Shown here: positions 52,570 to 57,099 of the stretch, piece by piece
Position numbering within the stretch: position 1 is the first letter of the stretch
How the letters are laid out: each line of letters opens with the position of its first letter
Notes under the pieces: model-generated
The model's input: only the letters and a program-made list of their open reading frames with translations
Told to the model about the DNA's origin: nothing
Database searches by the model: none
Position numbers and translations under genes: made by a program
Assembly (NCBI GenBank): GCA_963922315.1
Contig: CAWUID010000007.1
Location: 1-57,099, forward strand
Source of the DNA: JAHDBG01 sp963922315
Lineage (GTDB): Bacteria; Pseudomonadota; Gammaproteobacteria; Chromatiales; Chromatiaceae
Direction: 5' to 3'
Length of the DNA: 57,099 nt

Positions 52570-54183
52570 ATGCATGCTAAAGCAGAACCCATGACAGAGC
52601 GGTTCTTTAACAATGCCGGGCCATCAGTCCCGGCAGATCACTACATGATAGATCCGTTACAACGGATTGATGTGACCCACATAGAGCGGCTGATCCGGCA
52701 AAAGCGTTACTTTGTATTGCATGCTCCCAGGCAGACCGGCAAGACCAGTTGCCTGATGGCCCTGATGCATCATCTGAATAAGCAGGGCGACTACCAGGCA
52801 CTGTATACGAATATAGAAGCAGCTCAGGCAGTCCGTGGTGATGTGGAAAAAGGTATCAGTATGGTGACGCAGGCGATTGCCTCAGCGGCCCGCCGGTATC
52901 TGCAAAATACGCATTTGCGGGACTGGTTACAGGCTGAAAAACCACATCATGATGCGACCTATTTATTACGGGCCTTGCTGGAACACTGGAGCGCAACCTC
53001 AGCACAGCCGACAGTACTGATGTTAGACGAAGTCGATGCCCTGGTTGGCGACACATTGATTGCGTTATTGCGCCAGATAAGAGAAGGCTATGCAGATCGT
53101 CCGGCAGCCTTTCCGATCTCAGTGATCCTGTGTGGTGTGCGGGATGTGCGGGACTACCGGATCAGCTCCCGGGGACAGGAAGTGATTACTGGCGGATCGG
53201 CATTCAACATCAAAGCAACCTCATTGCGACTGGGCAACTTCAGTGCTGCAGAAGTGCGTGAACTCTGGGAACAACATACCACCCAGACCGGGCAGCGATT
53301 TGCAGAACAGATCTATCCCGAACTGTGGGCAGATACCCGGGGCCAGCCCTGGCTGGTGAATGCCCTGGGCTATGAACTGACCGATCTGCAGGTACCGGAT
53401 CGGTCCGTTCCGGTAACCCTGGAAGACTATCGGGCGGTGCGGGAAAAACTGATCCAGTCGCGGGTGACACATCTGGATCAATTACAAGACAAACTGAAAG
53501 AACAACGTGTACACAAAGTGATGGCAGCCGTGCTTGCGGGAGAAGCTCATACCGATGAGCTGCCTGCAGATGATGTGCAGTATGTGGCAGATTTGGGCCT
53601 GATTATCACCTCTCCCGAAATACGTATTGCCAATCGAATTTACCAGGAAAGCATCCCACGCGAACTGGTCTGGACCCGCCAGGTTGGCATTACCCATCAG
53701 CAAGCCTGGTACCTGACAGCACAGCGGCGGTTAGATATGCCAAAGTTGCTGGCGGCATTCCAGCAATACTTCCGTGAACACGCCGAAGCCTGGATAGAAC
53801 GTTTCTCGTACAAAGAAGCCGGGCCACAACTGTTATTGCAGGCCTTTCTGCAACGGATCGTCAACGGTGGCGGACGCATCACCCGGGAATACGGGCTGGG
53901 ACGACGGCGTACCGACCTGTTCATCGAATGGCCAGTGGATGAACAGGCAGGATTTCACGGAACAGTACAGCGCATCGTATTAGAACTGAAGATACAGCAC
54001 GGATCACTGGATGCTACCCTGCAGCAAGGCCTGGCACAGACCGTTGATTATGCAGACAAATGTGCTGCAGATGAACAGCACCTGTTAATTTTTGATCGAC
54101 GGCCTGAAAAAAGCTGGCAAGAAAAGATCTGGTGCCAGACCAGACATAAGTCAAGACGGGAAATAAAGGTATGGGGACTATGA
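52570..54183 (+). CDS. AAA ATPase fused to PD-(D/E)XK-like domain, paralogue 5
   Basis: 537 residues from ATG 52570, or 530 from ATG 52591 (MTERFFNN, matching copy 4). Same domains as copy 4, one base downstream of it. The segment after Walker A is different (AVRGDVEKGISMVTQ versus AAQNDIKEGIGSVAE, then QAEKPHHDATYLLRA). From Walker B to the end the two differ at few positions. The stop overlaps the mtaB start as ATGA. Confidence 0.85.
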   Translation: MHAKAEPMTERFFNNAGPSVPADHYMIDPLQRIDVTHIERLIRQKRYFVLHAPRQTGKTSCLMALMHHLNKQGDYQALYTNIEAAQAVRGDVEKGISMVTQAIASAARRYLQNTHLRDWLQAEKPHHDATYLLRALLEHWSATSAQPTVLMLDEVDALVGDTLIALLRQIREGYADRPAAFPISVILCGVRDVRDYRISSRGQEVITGGSAFNIKATSLRLGNFSAAEVRELWEQHTTQTGQRFAEQIYPELWADTRGQPWLVNALGYELTDLQVPDRSVPVTLEDYRAVREKLIQSRVTHLDQLQDKLKEQRVHKVMAAVLAGEAHTDELPADDVQYVADLGLIITSPEIRIANRIYQESIPRELVWTRQVGITHQQAWYLTAQRRLDMPKLLAAFQQYFREHAEAWIERFSYKEAGPQLLLQAFLQRIVNGGGRITREYGLGRRRTDLFIEWPVDEQAGFHGTVQRIVLELKIQHGSLDATLQQGLAQTVDYADKCAADEQHLLIFDRRPEKSWQEKIWCQTRHKSRREIKVWGL

Positions 54184-55481
54184 GTGCATCTGTTCATCTG
54201 CAGACGCTGGGGTGTCGTCTGAACGAAGCCGAATTAGAAACCTGGGCCAGGGAATTTCGCACCCGGGGCATAGCGGTGACTTCAGATGTCACCACAGCTG
54301 ATATGGTTGTGGTGAACACTTGTGCCGTGACACAGGAAGCGGTGCGTAAATCACGTAACCTGATCCGGCGGGCACAGCAGCAGAACCCGCAAGCGAAACT
54401 GATCGTCAGCGGTTGCTACAGCAGCCTGGCTGAACCAGAGATAGCAGAAGAACTGGGCATTGACCTGATTGTCGGGAACCAGGATAAAGACCGCCTGGTA
54501 GAACTGGCACAGCGGGCATTTGCTTTACCGGTCATGCCACAAGTAGCTACTGAACCTGGCCACAGCAGTTTATTAGCGCGGGGGCGGCACCGCGCCTTTA
54601 TTAAAGTGCAGGACGGTTGTCGCTATCGCTGTACCTATTGTGTGGTGACATTGGCACGGGGTGCAGAACGTAGCCGTCCGCTGGCAGAGATAGTGACAGA
54701 GATTCAGGCACTGAGCACAGAAGTACACGAGGTGGTTCTGACCGGGGTACATCTGGGTGGATATGGTCATGACCTGGGGCTTAACCTGACTCAGCTGGTA
54801 CAGTCGGTACTGTCTGAAACAAACATTCCGCGCATCCGGCTGGGCTCAGTAGAGCCTTGGGACATTCCACCTGACTTCTGGCGGCTATTTGCCAACCCGC
54901 GTCTGATGCCACACCTGCATCTGCCGATGCAATCCGGTGCAGACAGCGTGCTGCGGCGTATGGCGCGGCGTTGTAAAACAGCCGATTTTGCGCAGATGAT
55001 TACTCATGCCCGCGAACAGATTGCAGATTTCACTGTTACTACCGACATCATCGTCGGTTTTCCCGGCGAGACCGAAGCTGAATGGCTACAGACCCTGGCT
55101 TTTATTGAACAGATCCGTTTTGCTCATATTCATATCTTCAGCTATTCCGCCCGGGCAGGAACCCGGGCAGCCGATTTGCCGTCTCCGGTCAGTCGCGCGG
55201 TCAAGCGAGAACGCAGTGACGAGCTACATCAGATGGCGACTGAACACCGGCAGGTAATTTTGCAACAACATACCGGGCGTAATTATCCGGTACTGATCGA
55301 AGGTCAGCCCGTACACACCATAAACGGCCTGGAATGGCTGGGTTACACCCCGAACTATCTACGAGCACGGCTGCGTACAACACATGATGTAGCACTTGCG
55401 AATCAGGTTGTATTGGTACGCACGGATGAGGTTACAACTGACGGTGAAGCACTGACAGCCGAGTTGATAAACGATGCCTGA
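54180..55481 (+). CDS. mtaB: tRNA t6A37 methylthiotransferase MtaB
   Basis: Radical-SAM enzyme converting t6A37 to ms2t6A37. UPF0004 domain at the N-terminus (LQTLGCRLNEAE, VNTCAVT, SGCYSS) gives the first cluster's cysteines; CRYRCTYC at about 145 gives the radical-SAM cluster; a TRAM-like end follows. I favour ATG 54180, overlapping the previous stop, with AAAGG ten bases upstream; ATG 54171 is three codons earlier. TsaC (20.3 kb) feeds the same modification. Confidence 0.93.
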   Translation: MSASVHLQTLGCRLNEAELETWAREFRTRGIAVTSDVTTADMVVVNTCAVTQEAVRKSRNLIRRAQQQNPQAKLIVSGCYSSLAEPEIAEELGIDLIVGNQDKDRLVELAQRAFALPVMPQVATEPGHSSLLARGRHRAFIKVQDGCRYRCTYCVVTLARGAERSRPLAEIVTEIQALSTEVHEVVLTGVHLGGYGHDLGLNLTQLVQSVLSETNIPRIRLGSVEPWDIPPDFWRLFANPRLMPHLHLPMQSGADSVLRRMARRCKTADFAQMITHAREQIADFTVTTDIIVGFPGETEAEWLQTLAFIEQIRFAHIHIFSYSARAGTRAADLPSPVSRAVKRERSDELHQMATEHRQVILQQHTGRNYPVLIEGQPVHTINGLEWLGYTPNYLRARLRTTHDVALANQVVLVRTDEVTTDGEALTAELINDA

Positions 55482-55566
55482 ATTTTTTTTATAGCATTAT
55501 TATTACTTATGGCCGCATGAGTGGTTTTTACTTTTCAGATAGTACGAGAATATTTGATCACTACAA

Positions 55567-56457
55567 TTACAAAAGCTTCATTTTTTCGATTTCTTTTAAG
55601 GTTAGTCCTGTCATTTGAGCAATCATTTGTGTATCAAGTGCATCAGCATTGAGTAAATTTCTCGCTATTTCAATAGCCTGTTCTTTCTTACCTTCTTGTT
55701 TGCCTTTTTTCATGCCTTTTTTCACGCCAATAGTATAAGATGACTCGACCATACTAGCCTGATAGTGTAAGTCATCCTGATATCTTTCGTAAGCCAACCG
55801 TTCTTGCTCGGGGAGTTTTAAAATATCAAGCTCCTGCTGTGCTTTTTTCAAGCCCTTTGCTTTAAAATCTTCTTTTATTTCTTCGTTTTTCAGAAAGTAT
55901 ATCCATTCATCCAAGGTATCTCTAGCCATATTGTCAAAACTATTCACCTTGATCAGGTAATATTCAGGGAATATTTCTTGTATTTTATGTTTTTGGTAAA
56001 GTGCTTTCTGCTCTTTTGATAGATCTAATATATCCTGATGATGTAGTCCCTGAAAGCTCGTCATACCATAGTAAATATAATCCACGCCCTGGCCCAGATT
56101 AAAATACAGAATATTGACTGAAACAACCTTAATCACTTTTGAGTAGGGTTCGCTTTTGTTAAGGTGCTCCGTAATAACTTTTGATGTCCCGAATAATATT
56201 CTTTGTAGATAGTCATATTCACGTTGGTATTGCACTTCAATGATAATAATTTCACCCTTTTGATTCTTAACTTTCAGATCAACCTGGTTAGATTTGTCCT
56301 GATTGCTGTTTCTGTTGCTGCCACTTTCGAGGATTTCAAGAACTCGAATATCATCTTTCAGCAATTCACTCAGGAATCCTTCCAGGATTTCAAAGTTCGC
56401 TTTACTTCTGAGCAGTTTTTTCATTGCCCAGTCGAAACTGATCAGTTTTCTTGACAT
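55567..56457 (-). CDS. Rpn/PDDEXK_2 family nuclease, copy 2
   Basis: 296 residues, close paralogue of 21271-22131 along the full length. The FDWAMKKLLRSKANFEILEG hallmark and VDLKVKNQ...IIIIEVQ core are kept. It has an expanded KKGMKKGKQEGKKE stretch near residue 255 that the first copy lacks. AT-rich and on the same strand as copy 1. Convergent with mtaB; the 85 bases between hold only a T run after the mtaB stop. Confidence 0.88.
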   Translation of the reverse strand: MSRKLISFDWAMKKLLRSKANFEILEGFLSELLKDDIRVLEILESGSNRNSNQDKSNQVDLKVKNQKGEIIIIEVQYQREYDYLQRILFGTSKVITEHLNKSEPYSKVIKVVSVNILYFNLGQGVDYIYYGMTSFQGLHHQDILDLSKEQKALYQKHKIQEIFPEYYLIKVNSFDNMARDTLDEWIYFLKNEEIKEDFKAKGLKKAQQELDILKLPEQERLAYERYQDDLHYQASMVESSYTIGVKKGMKKGKQEGKKEQAIEIARNLLNADALDTQMIAQMTGLTLKEIEKMKLL

Positions 56458-56559
56458 CCCTTGTTACTCCGCACCATAGTGCTATTCATTCGTTTGTCTT
56501 CAAAGGTTGAAACCCGCACTTTACCAGTGAGGTCTGTCGCGGTGAGATCTCTTCAAGAA

Positions 56560-57000
56560 TCACTCTTTCGCTGTGATTATTCTGCAATGAAATGTTCCCA
56601 ATTCAAGTATCATAAAATTCTTACAATAAACTTTGCCTGAGAAAACAACAGGTCTATCCTTTTCTTGAGGATCTATACGATACACAGGAACAAGGGCCGG
56701 TATACTAGGAAGTCCATTATCTATAGTATAAGGGTATCCTGTAAGTTTTGGGAAAAAACTTATGTTCATCATGAGTAACTCTTGTCCTATATTGTAAGCA
56801 TCTCCAGAGACACTATTCACCGTAGATGTTTTTCTAATATTGCTCAATATTTCATTAGCAGCATGTTGGGAAATCTTATTAGTGCCTTCGAAATCAGTTT
56901 TAATATCGACGCACCATATTTTTTTTCCACATAAATCGTTAAACCTGAAATCTTCATGTTTTTCGCTGATGCTGTTTCTAAAATAAGAATGGAATTTCAT
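56560..57000 (-). CDS. Unrecognised AT-rich gene, possibly 5' truncated
   Basis: 146 residues from ATG 57000. I do not recognise a family. It is soluble-looking, with no signal peptide or membrane helix; several strands and aromatic residues suggest an alpha/beta domain (KKIWCVDIKTDF; ILELGTFHCRIITAKE at the end). The frame stays open upstream to 57066 and reads plausibly as protein (RYHPYDS just before the Met), so the true start may have been lost. The last 33 bases of the window show nothing I can name. Confidence 0.55.
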   Translation of the reverse strand: MKFHSYFRNSISEKHEDFRFNDLCGKKIWCVDIKTDFEGTNKISQHAANEILSNIRKTSTVNSVSGDAYNIGQELLMMNISFFPKLTGYPYTIDNGLPSIPALVPVYRIDPQEKDRPVVFSGKVYCKNFMILELGTFHCRIITAKE

Positions 57001-57099
57001 AGAATCATAGGGATGGTATCTAGCTTCGGTGTTTGTGCTGCTATTTAGAGTCTGCTCAGAAAGTTAGCGGGGCAGTTGCGATTTCAAAGACCTGTTTCA

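Noticed and set aside
34506..54183. Calling the AAA fusions anticodon nucleases of the PrrC/RloC type
   Set aside because: They have a PD-(D/E)XK-like end, not the HEPN-type nuclease of PrrC/RloC; only gene context hints at tRNA.
21271..56457. Composite transposon bounded by the two Rpn genes
   Set aside because: The interval is full of housekeeping genes and I see no terminal repeats or target duplications at either Rpn copy.
1..57099. tRNA or rRNA genes and CRISPR arrays
   Set aside because: I checked the intergenic gaps and saw no cloverleaf, rRNA segment or spaced direct-repeat array.

Overview
The window looks like chromosomal DNA of a Gram-negative gammaproteobacterium. It carries a heptose-LPS enzyme (waaC), a type II secretion system (T2SS), a TpsA-type exoprotein, Prc, cobalamin-dependent MetH, cmoA/cmoB and the DNA polymerase III chi subunit. 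Base composition is balanced by eye (not computed), with two AT-rich islands at about 20.9-22.2 kb and 55.5-57.1 kb. Lysyl-tRNA synthetase is the archaeal-type class I enzyme, which is uncommon in this class. Broken genes (purD, an SMR transporter, probably hicB) and toxin-antitoxin pairs suggest ongoing gene decay. I cannot name the genus.

Layout. 0-8.4 kb, plus strand: the C-terminal part of a filamentous-haemagglutinin-like exoprotein, two thioredoxin-fold lipoproteins, then gspI-J-K-L-M-N-C. 8.4-9.8 kb, minus: pdxH-rsmE. 9.8-14.7 kb, plus: class I lysS, hicA-hicB, ppiA-ppiB, bioA. 14.7-20.8 kb, minus: a tight run tsaC-waaC-prc-DUF4405-like-gshA-gspH. 20.9-22.7 kb: a frameshifted SMR transporter, an Rpn/PD-(D/E)XK nuclease and an EVE protein. 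22.7-27.0 kb, minus: an exported phosphatidylserine decarboxylase-like protein and pepN. 27.1-28.2 kb, plus: grxC-hslR-holC, with two copies of a palindromic repeat at its ends. 28.4-30.4 kb, minus: metG followed by a purD pseudogene. 30.5-32.4 kb: a DUF1015 protein and higBA-1. 32.5-41.3 kb, minus: cmoA-cmoB, three tandem AAA ATPase/PD-(D/E)XK fusion genes, and rep. 41.6-43.1 kb, plus: a dynamin-like GTPase. 43.1-48.8 kb, minus: higBA-2-metH, then yciO followed by a site-2 protease. 48.8-55.5 kb, plus: trmJ-cysS, two more AAA/nuclease genes, mtaB. 55.6-57.0 kb, minus: a second Rpn nuclease and an unrecognised AT-rich gene.

The most unusual element is a family of five roughly 530-residue proteins, each an N-terminal AAA ATPase fused to a C-terminal PD-(D/E)XK-like domain. 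They lie in two inverted clusters about 11.6 kb apart. Each cluster is packed against genes that modify the tRNA anticodon loop: cmoA/cmoB (U34) for the first, trmJ (position 32) and mtaB (A37) plus cysS for the second. The paralogues are nearly identical except in a segment between Walker A and Walker B, and one copy is a mosaic of its neighbours. That points to gene conversion and diversification of a possible recognition segment. Their function is not known from the sequence; a link to tRNA or to defence is inference.
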